64,000 nt of DNA from Bagarius yarrelli. Its lineage: Eukaryota > Chordata > Actinopteri > Siluriformes > Sisoridae. The stretch spans positions 2,516,501-2,580,500 of the forward strand of contig VCAZ01000045.1 of the NCBI GenBank assembly GCA_005784505.1, given 5' to 3'. Both the position numbers and the translations under genes were made by a program. Positions 42,309-54,390 of the stretch are shown here, in pieces; position 1 is the first letter of the stretch; every line of letters begins with the position of its first letter. Under the pieces are notes generated by a model that was not told the DNA's origin, searched no databases, and saw only the letters and a program-made list of their open reading frames with translations.

Positions 42309-43519
42309 AATTAAAAACAACACATGGTCACAAGAAGCAGACAAGGTCAACGGTCAAAACACAGCCAAGAATAAGAGATCAGATAAAAGGCAGACTGTTA
42401 TCGCTATCAATCTTCTCAAGGTCAATATGTAAGCAGGAGGCGGACAATACCTGAGAAAACAAGCCAAGATAAACAAGTAAGAAGGCAAAGAACAAGATTT
42501 GTATACTTTGTGTAGTTGTACAGTTCTGACATCCGACACTCTGACAAAGCAACAACAGAAATATAGAATTTAAAATGTAATAAGATAATAAATAAAACAA
42601 ATATATAAAATAATTTTAAAAACCAGTGCTTTTTTAGTTTTAATATTCAATATACAACATATCTTTTCTTTTATACTCAAAGGACTTTTTGTCCTGTTTG
42701 TCTTTTTGCTAAAACAGATGTGAATATAACTCATGTGGTGAGCATTGCATATCAAGAACACTGACTTGTCCTGGTCACCTTTGAAACGATTTGGCCGCAA
42801 GCCTGCCGACAAGAATCTTCTTCCCCTTATACACTGTAATGTGTGTATCCATGGAAATGGCTTGGTTTATAAAAGAAGGGTGTACACGTTTAATAAATAG
42901 TGCTATATTTAAAGGTCCAATGGGTGATTAATCTTTCAGAAGACTATCACCTGTCCCTGAACAATGCCCAATTCAACCCTGTATATTTCTGAACATTCAC
43001 ACCTGTCCTTGAATAACCATCCTCCGAAGCATTCCACAAACAGTGTCTGCGTTGCAACAAGTAGATGTTAGGGCAAACAAACAAAGCACAGATAAACTGT
43101 TAACATTAGTGGTAACATACAGGAACAAATTCTGGTTCTAAAAGAACAGAAGTATTTTGTTTATTTAGAATGATAAAATTTGGTCTAAACTGAGAATGAT
43201 TCATCAAATATCTCATATTCTTTTTGAAGAATTTCTCCTATAAATGAACATTTGAAATAAGCAATGTCTCCATGTAATGTGCAAGATGCACATGCTATTT
43301 TGACCACCATTCTGAGATGCAACGTTGTAAAATTGGAACAAAAGATATAAGCTGAAAATCTAATTTGATGCATATATGTCACAAAAAACACTTAAAAACT
43401 AAACATTCTAACAATCACACTAAAAATATTTGCAGAACAGTTGCAGATGTGTTTTTGGGAGGGCTAACAATGATGTTGCAATTTTACAACCACCGGTCTT
43501 ACAGGCTCCTAATAGCAAT
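42309..43519. other. No gene seen
   Basis: AT-rich sequence with overlapping chance frames on the minus strand (42354-42812). Unrecognised. Confidence 0.35.
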
Positions 43520-43607
43520 CATTAAGTAAAATGGTTTAAATATATTTATACATGTTCATATGTTCTGTGAAAGGGCTAGAACCAGAAAATGTTTGTCCAA
43601 TCAATGG
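43520..43607 (+). repeat. Dispersed repeat, copy 2 (pair with 36928-37016)
   Basis: It aligns with 36928-37016 from CATTAAGTAAAATGGTTTAA to AAAATGTTTGTCCAATCA. A 78-codon frame starts inside it and is not supported as a gene. Confidence 0.5.
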
Positions 43608-45516
43608 GCTTTCCCACCGTCATCAGTGTGTTCTTGTATGCTTTGCAGACCGAGCAAGAATGGCAGGCAAACAGCAACAAACCTGAGCTTCCGCCCCAGC
43701 AACCGACAACACGTGGCCTTTGTAAGAGTATTCACCAAAAAAAGAGAAGGTAAAGGACAAGGCAGGACAGGACAGGAGACAATGACAGTGATATAGGGTT
43801 ACTTATAAGTTAACTTTTTGTCTTATTTTTTGGTGGAAAAAACATTTCAGACACCAGTGATCATGTTGATGAATATATTGTCATGAACTAATCAAAGCTT
43901 TTGCGCCTAAACCTGAGCATCTCTGTGGAAATCATCTTCTGAGATGCATGACTCATCAACGGTTTTTCATAAGGACTTGCGAGAGTTATCAATGTCCAGC
44001 TGGAAACGTAAAATTTATAGATGAGTCTATTTTTTTCCCAATGCGTCATAAAAAACCTCTCTCAAGGTTAAGCATCAGGTGTACTATTAGCGCTAGAAAC
44101 CACAAAGCTGAACAGGCTGTAGGTTTAAAATCTTCTCTCTCTGTCTCTTTCTCTTTCTCTCTCTCTCTCTCTCTGTGGAGATGCCTTTCTTGCCTTTCTC
44201 TTAATGAGCCCTGTAAAATAGACATCAGTCTAACCATCATTACAGACTTCAAACTGCAAGACTTAAGCAATTATCATGACAGGAAAGAATTCAGACCCTT
44301 GGTAGAAATTAGGATGTAATTTGGAATTAATAGATAATGTGTTCCAATCAGATATGAATACTTTAGAGGGCCAGAAACTTTACTACTTGCAAGTAAAGTG
44401 TGTCAGGGTACAGTGTGTCAAAACAGTGGTGTGTGTGTGTATGCGTATTGTATATACTAAATAACCTACATGACTTGAATTAACATAAATATGAGTTTAT
44501 GTTGCATGATGGCTTCATATCAGAAATGTATAGCAAATTCCTGATCAGGCTGTAGCGGGAAAACAAATTTGCTTGATTTTTTGGAGCTAAACGCAGCTAA
44601 ATGTGCTTGGAAATATCATGTGTAGGTACAAACAGCAATAACAACTGTGCAATCAGGATTTAAAATGCACAATCACAGTCTTACTCAATCGAAAATATTT
44701 AGGAAATTGAGCAGCAAAATTTAGGTTAAGAAATAAAACCAATTTGATTACGGTGAGGTCCATGATATCATGGAACATCTTAGCCACCATCTTGCATATT
44801 AAAGTAGTCGTTTAGAGAAATACCGATACCATAAGGGATATTTGGGGGTTTTTTGTTACTGGTGTAATAACATATTAATAACATGTTAATAACGTCTGAA
44901 ATAACAACTAAGGACTTGACAATGAACTATTCTTCATATTTTGTGGTAATACATAAGTTATAAATAGTACTGTATTACCATAACTAATTATAACAATGTG
45001 TTTGTGATGTATTAGGGCTTATAATCAGTATACACTATTTATTTTTTTTTTATACAGTTAATTTTTCCAAGTTTTGTTCTTTTTTGTCTTTGTATCTCCA
45101 CTGAGGCAGGACATTTTATTTATTTATTTATATATTTATATAAGGAACAACTGCAAACAATAAGGAACCGATGCCAGACTAACCAATGACAACGCGACAC
45201 AAGGACACTGGAATATCACGTGACAGAAAAAAACACAAAACATAATAAAAGCACAAACAAAAAACAAGAACAATAAACATAAAACAGAGGCAGAAACCTC
45301 TCACTTTTCTTTGGAGTTCTTTTCAATATTTGCCGTCATAAAAAATAGTACCAAACTACATTTGTACTATTTTTAAGCTATTACTTTAGTTACACATTTA
45401 CTAAAAAACTGACCAATACCTATTAAAAGATAGCAAATTCACCAAGATTATTAAAGAGGCACTCTTGGTTTTATTTGCTTTAAATAATTTTTAAAAAGTG
45501 TGATTTGAAATCTGTG
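43608..45516. other. No gene; CT array and T/A runs
   Basis: A CT-rich array lies at 44132-44175 and underlies both the plus-strand frame (123 codons) and its reverse shadow. 45090-45300 is A-rich with LTR-like composition in reverse, without visible ends. Otherwise unrecognised. Confidence 0.4.
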
Positions 45517-45962
45517 TGTCACAAGTTGTAGGGTCAAGGCTGGTACAAATACAGTTTATTAACAAGATAATAACTAAACAAACAGAATTTAAGAACTTAA
45601 AAAACACAAAAACATAAAAGTAAATTTAACACAAGCAGACCTGACCTACATAACTAAAAAAAGAAATACACAACATAAACACCAACGGTGACTTGCAATA
45701 GACCAAGACAGACTGAAACACAGGGTATAAATACTAAACATAATTGGAAAAAATAAACTAAACGAGACTCACCTGAACACAATGAGGAACACATGACCAA
45801 AATAAACCAAAGAAGACATGATACATGGACAGAAAAATCACATGACACGATATAAACAAACAGTAAGTACATGGATTAAAACATAAAACCAGAAAGTCTC
45901 TTAGTTGCCCTCTGGTGGCCCGGCAGGGCAACAGACCCAGAAAGCCAGCCAAAGTCCTTACG
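45517..45962 (-). mobile_element. Solo LTR-like element, copy 2, reverse
   Basis: It is the reverse counterpart of 37866-38297: the minus strand starts CGTAAGGACT (TG changed to CG) and ends ACAACTTGTGACA. The flanks CTGTG (45512-45516) and CTATG (45963-45967) agree in four of five bases, fitting an aged 5-bp duplication. The minus-strand frames inside (45654-46003) are translated LTR. Confidence 0.68.
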
Positions 45963-48504
45963 CTATGACTGCCAAGGTGAACAGGGCACATATTACACTT
46001 CATTCTTATTTCTAGATTTTATCATGCAAATTCATTTTGACTATTTTTACCCTCGCTATTATAGGCCGCTTAGAACAAACCCATTCGAGGCATTTACTTC
46101 CGGGTGACTAAACTTTCACATCAATTTTGATACAAACCCAAATCATTTGTTCAGCTCTACCTCATTTAAGTTGCATATGAATCTACACATAGTTCCACCT
46201 CCATTTCCTCACACTTATTTTGTCTGTATTAGTAGAGTTCAATATTCTTGTCCATGGTTGGTCCATTTTTGTTAAAAGATGGTACAATGAGCTTTAGCTT
46301 ACTCAGACAGACTTTTAGAATAGGTTTCTCCCATGTTTTCAAAATTGAGGGCCATGAACTGGTGTCCCTATTTATTATGATGCCTATCAAAAAGAAAGTG
46401 ATCTGGTTAAAATCTATTCACCAGAAGCCAAAAATAGATTTTTCTTTGGTTTTGTTGTGCTCACCATTTAACCTCCTTGTCAGGTCCGACTTCACAATAG
46501 GTCATAAGAACAGACACTTTATGAGAACTGTTTATGTTTGTTAACCCAAAATGTACAGATCAAATATTGGTTAAAATGATTTAATTTAAACTAAGTAAAA
46601 TAAAATACAGTTAAGTTACCATTGGCTTGGTCCAACAGCAAGAATGAAATAAAATTAAATATAATTTAATGAGCTGAGTTTGCTATACTATATTGTATAA
46701 GTATTTGCTTTTACTCTTTTATTATCTTATTAAAACCTGATTTTTAAGGATTTAAGCCACAGAATTTAAGGTCTTATAAGTGAATTTTTTGCAACCCTTT
46801 ATTTATGAGTTTACAACATTCCAGTGAGAAAAAAAATCCAGGTTGTCCTTTGGTAAAAACTAACGACATCACTTTAAATTTGACACACTGCCAACTGGAC
46901 GTACTGCTGTGTTCAGTCTTCCCATGTACCACCTGGGTCTATCAACTAAATAGTGTAGGAATGTGTATGTGGTCTGTTTTGGCCAACAAGGCAGAAAAAC
47001 CTTTGTGTGTTCGTTTACATGTTGATACTTGTTCTCTGGTGGCAAGATGAAGCAAGCGAGTGCAATCACTTAGCACAAACACAGCATTCCTATAGCATAT
47101 TTAGTGCTATAATGGCCTGTGCGCCGCTGAAATACCAATTTCATCAAAACTGACAGTTGGGAGTGAAATAAAGACTTGATGTTAGGACCAATTGAGACGG
47201 TCGTCCATGACTACATATATACTGTCATTACCATGTCGTTTGCCTTGCAGCGCTGCGAAAAAGCCGATCAATGATTGAGTAGATGTCATCCAACAAGCAC
47301 AGCACTATCAAGCTTCTCGTTAACAGAATTATTGAACCGTGTTGCAGTTTGAGTTTGTTAAGCCTGGGTGGGATTTGAATGATACCCCTGCTGTACTTTG
47401 CTTGATCTATGCATCTATTTCTGCAGTCTGCAGTATAATAACAGAATTGAATATTAATGTTATATAAACCCCTCTTTTCTTAAATAATGTTCCTGTCTGG
47501 AAATGAATTACTGCATCCATGGGGTGTAAATCACTGCCGCATTGACCTTTACTGTGTAACATTTCTAAAAGACACTGGTGAAAATCGTATGTCAGATCTC
47601 TAACACAAGAAAGGCTTGTCGATTCCACAATCAAATAATACCAAGTATGGGACAGGTAAACACAAATGAAAAACAAACCGAACAGGATTTGGTCTTAATT
47701 GGTCTTTGGAATTAATTGAAATGGCATCTGTTCAAGGGGTAGTCCTGGTCAGAATCTTCCTGTTAATGCCTGGCTCAAGGTATACAACAGAGACTGGGGA
47801 CTTGGTAACCCAAAGGGCTTTTGTACTGTAGGAGAAGCAAAGAATACTGTCAAAGACATCTGCAGATGGTGGCATGGAAAGTGATGTTACTTTTTTAGTA
47901 TCTCTGTCAAGGAAGATAAAACATTTCTGGTAAAAATGTTGTCTCAGCTGGTGCAGATCTGGCAGACGGGTGAAGTCATGAAAAAAATGGGTGATACCTC
48001 AGAGGCCGAATGCCTTTGGAACAATTGACTGGGACAGATAGACAAATCCATTGTGATTTTTACAACTGTGTTACAGTATCATCAGGTTTTCGGGCCAACA
48101 CCTGTGCCCCACCAAGTTGCTAGGATAACTTGAACCTTACCATATCTCTGGAGTGTATAAAAACATTTTGAGAAAACTTCATAAAGTGATATGGGAAGGT
48201 AATAACATTAGCATCAATTGTAAACAAAATCAGCACCTACATGTCTTAAGTCTTCAAGTCAAGTTGGGCCTTTGCAAAAGGGACATCATGATGCTTTCTG
48301 TGAGTTTTTGTCATTTATTATGACTCACTGATCAAAGCAATGCTAAATTAAAACCCCAAACTTAAATCGATCCACATACCTTAATACTAGGTGTCAACTA
48401 AACATCAAGTCAGGAATTCTGGAGTCAGAACTTAGTTTCAGTAGCCACAACAAGGCAATAACTAAATTAGGATACATTGTATAACATTGCTAGAATTTGG
48501 GGTT
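45963..48504. other. No gene; longest repeat-poor stretch
   Basis: About 2.5 kb without a recognised repeat. Open frames at 46248-46544 (98 codons) and 46805-47050 (81 codons) resemble no family I know, lack clear splice contexts, and have no neighbours in frame. 46780-47350 and 47700-48060 have balanced composition and are the best places in the window to look for conserved noncoding elements or an unrecognised exon. Confidence 0.35.
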
Positions 48505-48905
48505 TCGTTTTTCTAGTCAGGACCAGGAGACCATTGCTCCACAGGACCTAGAGACCCTTTATCACCAGTAGTCTAAACTATTGTAATGCACTTATTACTG
48601 GCCTACTCAGAAAGGCAATTAGACAGCTGCAGCACATACAAAACGCTGCCCGCAGGATTCTAAAACCAGATATCACTGGCTTCCAATTACATTTAGGATT
48701 CATTTTAAAGTACTTTTAGTCATTTAAATATTAACTCAATGGCCTATAGGACCTATACATTTCAGACATGCTCAATAAATATAGACCAATCACACCACTC
48801 AGATCATTAGGCTCAAGACAGTTAGACATACCAAGGGTTCACGCTAAGCAAGGGAAGTCTGCTTTTAGCTATTTTGTAGCCCGAACCAGCTCTCAGTAGG
48901 CATAC
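48505..48905 (+). pseudogene. L2-like LINE reverse transcriptase fragment
   Basis: The plus strand encodes SSLNYCNALITGLLRKAIRQ followed by LQHIQNAARRIL. These are the thumb-region motifs of L2/CR1-group reverse transcriptases (S.LDYCNAL..GLP and QL...QNAAAR.L). Further on, CCGGTGCTG-type HWLP is degraded, and a SAFSYF segment near 48860 matches the usual GERAFS end. Indels shift the frame and the catalytic part is missing. Old 5'-truncated copy. Confidence 0.75.
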
Positions 48906-50249
48906 ATCTGTTTAGTTCTGTAATTACTGAATAACTGAATGAGCACTGTTCTACGTCTAAACTTGCTATAGTTATTTATATTTTGTCATAATTTTTCTCA
49001 TTCATTTAAAAAAAATGTTCCTTAAAAAGTCCTTATTTTTATTTTAACTTTTCTATTTTACTGTTTTGTATAATGTTTTAATATAAATTTTTATAGATTT
49101 TATAGATATAAATAATCTTGCCTTGTCTTGAATGACTTTTATTACCCTCGTATCTGAAATGCAAAAGCTAAGATCCAGAGTTACAGTAGTATGTGTATTT
49201 GAGCAAAGACTACACAAACAGCAATTCGGGACTCCTTCGAGACTATAATTTTATTATCATTTCTCTATGATGTCCAATTTTTGTATTTTACCCAATATCT
49301 TCGTCACATTTTCCCTTAGCTTTCTATACTTTAATGCTTTACACTTTTATACATTACAGCCCACAACCCACAGTCATTTAGCTCTTTTTACAGCAGCCAT
49401 CTGTCTTCCGGAATGTCACAAATGAGTAAAACTAAACCTAAATCCTTAATGGCACCCTGGTGACTTTCTCATCTCCCCCCCTCAAATGGCCTTTATACCA
49501 TTTTCAATTAGTTTGGTGAAATGCCACTATTTCCACACAACCTCATTTCAGGTAAAGAGGAACGTATGTCTGAAATGGAATTTCCAAAGGTTTGGCCATT
49601 GAGGAGCAAGCAATTTTAGATGGAGGTTATAAGCAGAACTTGGCTGATTATATATAGAAAATGACCATCAACACTGAGATGAAAACGCTCATTGAACATG
49701 GCCATTCCTGCTTGTGTAGCTGATAATAGACCACCTAAAGAGCAGCAAGACAAAAAGGAGTTAAGGGTCAAGGGAAAAACCACCTATGAAATGAGAAAAT
49801 TGCACAGGTGTTTCACCTAATATGGGTTTAAAACAAATATTCATAATGGCAAAAATCGATTGACTAAACAAGGGCTACAAGACGATTTATAAAAGGACCA
49901 CCACCCACTACAAGCTTAGTTTGTTGCTTGTTAGTCGTAAATAAACTGCCCCTTTGGGTTCTGAACTATACTCGATCCAGTGGCAATCGTTACAGTTACA
50001 CATTTTTTTTATATAGTGTGTTATTTTTTTATGTTTACAGACGTTACAGATTTTAAAGTAAACAAAAATAATAAATATCAAAATTTACAGTTGTACTGTA
50101 GAGTTAGGCAAGTTATATATACTGTATATCTCCGTTGAGCTCATGCGTCACCATTGCTTATTCAGTGACGTCTGACTCGCATTGACAGGTGAAAGTCAGA
50201 TCTGTCTGCTTACATGACAGACGCTAATGTACGTATCCGATTTATATTC
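48906..50249. other. No gene; possible LTR end at 49870-49995
   Basis: The TATA-like GATTTATAAAAGGACC (49886), GTAAATAAACTG (49937) and a GTTACA end (49990) look like the R/U5 of a plus-strand LTR, but no matching start or target duplication is found. The rest is AT-rich, including LINE 3' material near 48970-49130 that I cannot delimit. Confidence 0.3.
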
Positions 50250-50305
50250 GATTTATTTCCACATATGAATGAGGACTGAAACCAATCCAAAAATATCATA
50301 ATCTA
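50250..50305 (+). repeat. Dispersed repeat, copy 2 (pair with 28842-28903)
   Basis: GATTTATTTCCACATATGAA, CTGAAACCAATCC and AAAATATCATAATC align with the reverse of 28842-28903. Confidence 0.5.
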
Positions 50306-50439
50306 TGTGCTTTTTTATTCTTACACAGTGGTCGGTCATATCCCATCTGTGATTAATAGATAAATACAGATTGGTACATGCCAAGTGCCAAGTATTTAAG
50401 CAAAAGGATGTTGCTCCTCTTTTGGCTTTATAGGAAAAT

Positions 50440-50600
50440 GTTGGGAGAGTTAAAACAAATCGTGCAGCTGCATTCTGAATCATCTGCAGAGGATGAATTA
50501 CACTTAGAAGTAGACCTTCAAGAGCCTACATAAGCAACTGAGTGGCCTGAGTAGACAAGAAAGATCAAATCCTCCTGATGTTGTCTGATATTTGGTTCGG
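50440..50600 (+). repeat. Fragment of a widespread fish repeat
   Basis: CGTGCAGCTGCATTCTGAAT, CTGCAGAGGATGAATTAC, GAGTGGCCTGAGTAGACAAG and TCCTCCTGATGTTGT follow in the order of a repeat I recall from many teleosts. I cannot name its family. Confidence 0.45.
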
Positions 50601-51304
50601 GTTATATTATTTCCAAAATTGCTTTTACATTTCCAATAATGAGGGTATATTTTTTTTCTCTCATGCCAGCACTAAAGGTTAAAACATAATAGATGTTTTA
50701 TTACAGATGTTTTATTTTACATTCCACAAGAAATATGGTAGACTCATCTAACGCTGATGTAAAAATAAAAGCATAAATGTTGCCTTTCTACAAATGTTCC
50801 TTGTGTGTGAAACCTTTGTCCTCATCTAATGCATTGGCATTTCCCCCTTTTATTACCACAGGTCAGTTCGTCAAAGTGGCACTACTCCATTACTGGCTGG
50901 ATTAGATGAGATAATTTAAAATAAATAAGTGAGAGGATTTCAGGTTACTGGCCTTCAAAAAGATAAAAGGCACTTATAACCCTTTGCATGCTTTCAGGCC
51001 CAAAGCCTCCCGAGAGCCATTTAAAGCTCACTACAGTAAAAAAAAAAAATCCCCTGTAAGTACTCAGCTAATCACATGACACTTTGACAGCTTTGACGAG
51101 AAATCTTATGACTAAGTATAAAAGTGTGGAAAAAAAATCAATCGGATTCGAGAGAACAACTGCCTGTACTGTTGGGTTGTAAAAGTACACATAGTTGTAA
51201 GAACATATTTTATCAGGGGGTGTCTGCCAAATCCGTAAATGTTTAATGTTGTGCGACAGTTTGATGTTGTGTGGCGGCAGAGGATTTTTAACAATTAAAA
51301 TTTC
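50601..51304. other. No gene seen
   Basis: AT-rich sequence with an A run at 51038-51049. The short GGTGTCTGCCAAATCCGTAA near 51218 is a SINE-A tail fragment. Confidence 0.4.
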
Positions 51305-51584
51305 TTAGCGGGTAGTACGGTTTCTTAATGTTTAGCACTATTGCCTCACAGCAGGATAGACCCATGTTAGATTCCCGGGGGGGGTCTTTCTTTGCAGAGT
51401 TTACATGTTCTACCCGTGCTTGCATGGGTTTAGTCCGGGTACTCCGGTTTCCTTCCACAGTCCAAAACATGTATGTTATATTGATTGGTGTTTCTAAATT
51501 GCCCATAGGAGTGAGTGTCTGTGTAGCCCTATGATGGACTGGGGACCTGCCCAGGGTGTTCCCTTCCTGTCTTTTGCCCTTTCA
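51305..51584 (+). repeat. SINE-B, 3'-truncated
   Basis: The tRNA-like head (TTAATGTTTAGCACTATTGC), box B region and core CAGTCCAAAACATGTATG are present. It stops after TTTTGCCCTTTCAG, before the tail. A G run (51379-51386) lies after box B. Confidence 0.85.
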
Positions 51585-51721
51585 GTTTAGTCTTTGTATT
51601 TATGGTTAAGTTAAAGTTTTTTAACTTCCCTTTTTTGTTTAATAAAGTCATTCCTCGTAAAATAGGTTCTACTCCGACCTCTGATTCAAAGACTTTCAGA
51701 TCTTCTTGCACCAAAAATGTT
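51585..51721 (+). other. Short spacer with LTR-like 3' sequence
   Basis: TTTAATAAAGTCATTCCTCG with the following TTCTACTCCGACC resembles the poly(A)-signal/U5 junction seen at 11493. No ends seen. Confidence 0.25.
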
Positions 51722-51734
51722 AAATTGAGTAGTT

Positions 51735-51875
51735 CATTCATTTATCATCTTCTATACCTGCCTATTTCCTACTTCGGGGTCGCAGGGATCTGGTGGAGTC
51801 TATTCCATCCAACTCTGAAAGGGTGAAAGACAGTAAGGGTACACCCTGGACAGGTCGTCAGTCCATCACAGGGCC
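51735..51875 (-). repeat. SINE-B insertion with 13-bp target duplication
   Basis: AAATTGAGTAGTT is present at 51722-51734 and again at 51876-51888. Between lies only the 3' third of SINE-B on the minus strand, with its CATTCATT tail at the left. The clean 5' truncation plus duplication shows mobilisation of a short 3' segment. Confidence 0.9.
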
Positions 51876-51888
51876 AAATTGAGTAGTT

Positions 51889-52907
51889 TTTAACAAAATA
51901 CTTATTTACTCCTAATTTTTTAGTACTTCCACTTGTAATCATTTGAAGTATTTTATAAGTAGTACATACATTTAGAAGTAGAACTTTTCATTTCTCTTTA
52001 CACCACTAATTCTTTTAGAACCAGTGGTGGTGCAGTTCTTGTTTTTATTTCCCTGTACGCTGATTAACAGCAAATAAGACAACTTGACGTCACTGTAAGT
52101 ATTTTTTTTCATAGCTATAGTAGCCGACACAGTTTTAGTAATAATCGTAGACTTGTAAAGATCAACACTAAAAATTAAAATAACAGGATCCTTTTTTTAA
52201 AGCCTTTTTTAAAAAATTATGTTTTTTAGTGCAAAGTCCTACAACAAACGCTGTTTTGTTCTTTTCAACATGGTAGCACTAAGCAATATTTTTGGACTTT
52301 GTAAAGTGGGATAAAATTGCAGGCCCATCAATCGAGGCTTTGGTTTTTAGCCTTTTAAAAAAATTATCTGTAAATAGAGTATGAGGTTTTTTCTTGGCAA
52401 TGATCTTAATTATATAACTCTCATAGCACTCCAGCTGCTTTAGACCACTGCAGGCATCTCTTAGAAAACCTGTTCAATCAATCAGGTTTCAGTCCACAGC
52501 AAGAAAGAAAATGTAGAGAGTAAACAAGGTTTTTGCTCTAGACAAATTATAGTGGTTATTAATTTACACAAGTAAAATTGTATAAATATCATAATTTAAT
52601 TATATATAATCTTCTTTTAGACCAGAAATATTGGAGTTGACAGATGGCATGAAAACTTTTCTGTAATAAGATTTGGTTCAGTTTTATAGCACATCAGGGG
52701 TAGTTGTACTGCTGCTTAACAGCCTTTTATGCAGAAAACAAAAAAAAATTCCTTAAAAACATAAACAATATGAAATAAATTATTTTCTAAATATTTGTTG
52801 GCTCAGAAAACTTTCCTTTTTATTACTTTTCTATGTGGAGTAAATTAAGACAATTATAGAAATTTAACACACCTGTCCACCTGTTCGAAAAACAACCATA
52901 TGTGCAA
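51889..52907. other. No gene seen
   Basis: AT-rich sequence without recognised repeats or frames. Confidence 0.35.
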
Positions 52908-53060
52908 GTTGTCGCAACTCGGGTTCGATTCCGGCTCGGTTCGTTTCCGGTCCCAAATCCCTCTCTCTCTCTCTCTCTCTCTCTCTATTTCTCCCATTTT
53001 ATCCCTCTGTCCTATCAAAAAGCAAAAAATATCTTCAAAATCTAAATCTATCTAAAAAAG
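52908..53060 (+). repeat. Third SINE type with CT array
   Basis: ACTCGGGTTCGATTCCGGCT is box-B-like, followed by GTTTCCGGTCCCAAATCC, a CT array (52962-52986) and CTCTGTCCTATCAAAAAGC. The 3' end is the same as at 7722-7795. Confidence 0.6.
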
Positions 53061-53946
53061 TATTAGTTATTAAATTGAAGTTGTAACTATTTTAACTTAA
53101 TTCAGTTACTATATGTATTATTTACAGGTCATATTAGCCTTAATGTCATGTTCAGTCAAAACCTTTTAAATTTTCAGTAAATTCATCCAAAGCAAAAAAA
53201 AAAAACTACTAACCTTAATACTAACTTTAATCTTAACCCTAATGTGAATGTAGCCATGAAATAGATTACAAAACATAGAAAATAACTTTTAGTTCTAATC
53301 ATTGTCTCAACAACCAGAAGGGACATGTAAAACTACTTTCACCTGTCCTAATTTACACCTCATTTCATGCCTAACATAAAAAGATTCTTAACAATTGATG
53401 GCAGAATTACTGTTTCTGTGTGATTTCTAGCCCATAAGTCTATTTGCCTACGTTTTAATGGTTTCATCTTCTGGTTTTATGACAGAAAAGGAACAATGTC
53501 TCGCTTGGTGCTTTGCAGGTAATTTGAATGCACGTCACAGCTGCAGCCTACAGTACTTTATCCCCTCGGGTGGTCTTCTAGTTGCACTGAATTATGAGTA
53601 ACGGCTAGCACACTTTGTGAATTCTATGGAATTTATAAAAAAGATGAATTGCATGGTTCCTGCTTTTTTATGTTCAAGTCATCATGCTGGGTTTCCTATA
53701 ATAATTACTGATGTTAAAGTTAACATGACGTAAGAGCTGCCCACAAGCCATGTTGAGACCTGACTGTACTGCCCTTGTAGGTAATACAAGACTAATGACT
53801 AATAAAACTGTTTAACTGTATATTAACTTATATTTTACTGTATTTTTAATTATTATAAAGCTTAGCAGGGTGTTAGCTGTTGATAATAATTAAAAATAGG
53901 TTATATAATGTTAAATAAACTTAGTTTAGAATCTTCTTTGTATAAA
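53061..53946. other. No gene seen
   Basis: AT-rich sequence. Unrecognised. Confidence 0.35.
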
Positions 53947-53948
53947 TA

Positions 53949-54161
53949 CAACCCGAATTCTGGAAAATCCCAGAATTCCCATGTAGCTGGCATCAGATTT
54001 GAAGCGAGATAATTTTGTGCATAAAATTTGTGAAATTTCTCAGTTTGAACATTTGTTGTTATATTATCGACGTTATTGACTCATATGATTTAAAAGACTT
54101 TTAGTTTACATTTATTCAAATTTTAAAAAAAAACATCCCACCTTTTCCGGAAATCGGTTTG
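53949..54161. mobile_element. Tc1/mariner-type MITE with TA duplication
   Basis: The left end CAACCCGAATTCTGGAAAAT and the right end (reverse of CAAACCGATTTCCGGAAAAG) are inverted repeats. TA flanks both sides (53947-53948 and 54162-54163). The 213-base element has no coding capacity and matches a very common zebrafish-type MITE. Confidence 0.85.
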
Positions 54162-54257
54162 TACTTCCAAATTTCAGGCATAAAATATTTTGAAAACGTT
54201 TTAGGGGATTGTATACGTATAGTAATGTAAGGTTATATTTGTTACAGGTTTAGTTAT

Positions 54258-54390
54258 ATATGGCATTTTTACACATGTCCTTATCCAGAGCAACAGCAGT
54301 TGAGGGTTAAGGGCCTTTGCAGGGGCTCAGCAGTGGCAGATTGGTGGTCCTACCCAAGAAATCAGCAGTAAACCACATTAACCACTCGGG
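54258..54390 (-). repeat. SINE-A, reverse, diverged
   Basis: CATGTCCTTATCCAGAGCAA tail, GTTGAGGGTTAAGGGCC middle and a degraded head (CACATTAACCACTCGG) on the minus strand. Confidence 0.75.

Noticed and set aside
43948..44319. 123-codon frame as a host exon
   Set aside because: Its middle is a CT array giving serine/leucine repeats, and the rest resembles nothing known.
45654..46003. Cysteine-rich minus-strand frames
   Set aside because: They fall in the reversed LTR-like element and match its plus counterpart at 37886-38083.
50253..50483. Minus-strand frame starting IQNAAARF as an L2 reverse transcriptase
   Set aside because: The IQNAAAR match is brief and the following codons do not continue the thumb motif; the plus-strand repeat match explains the region better.
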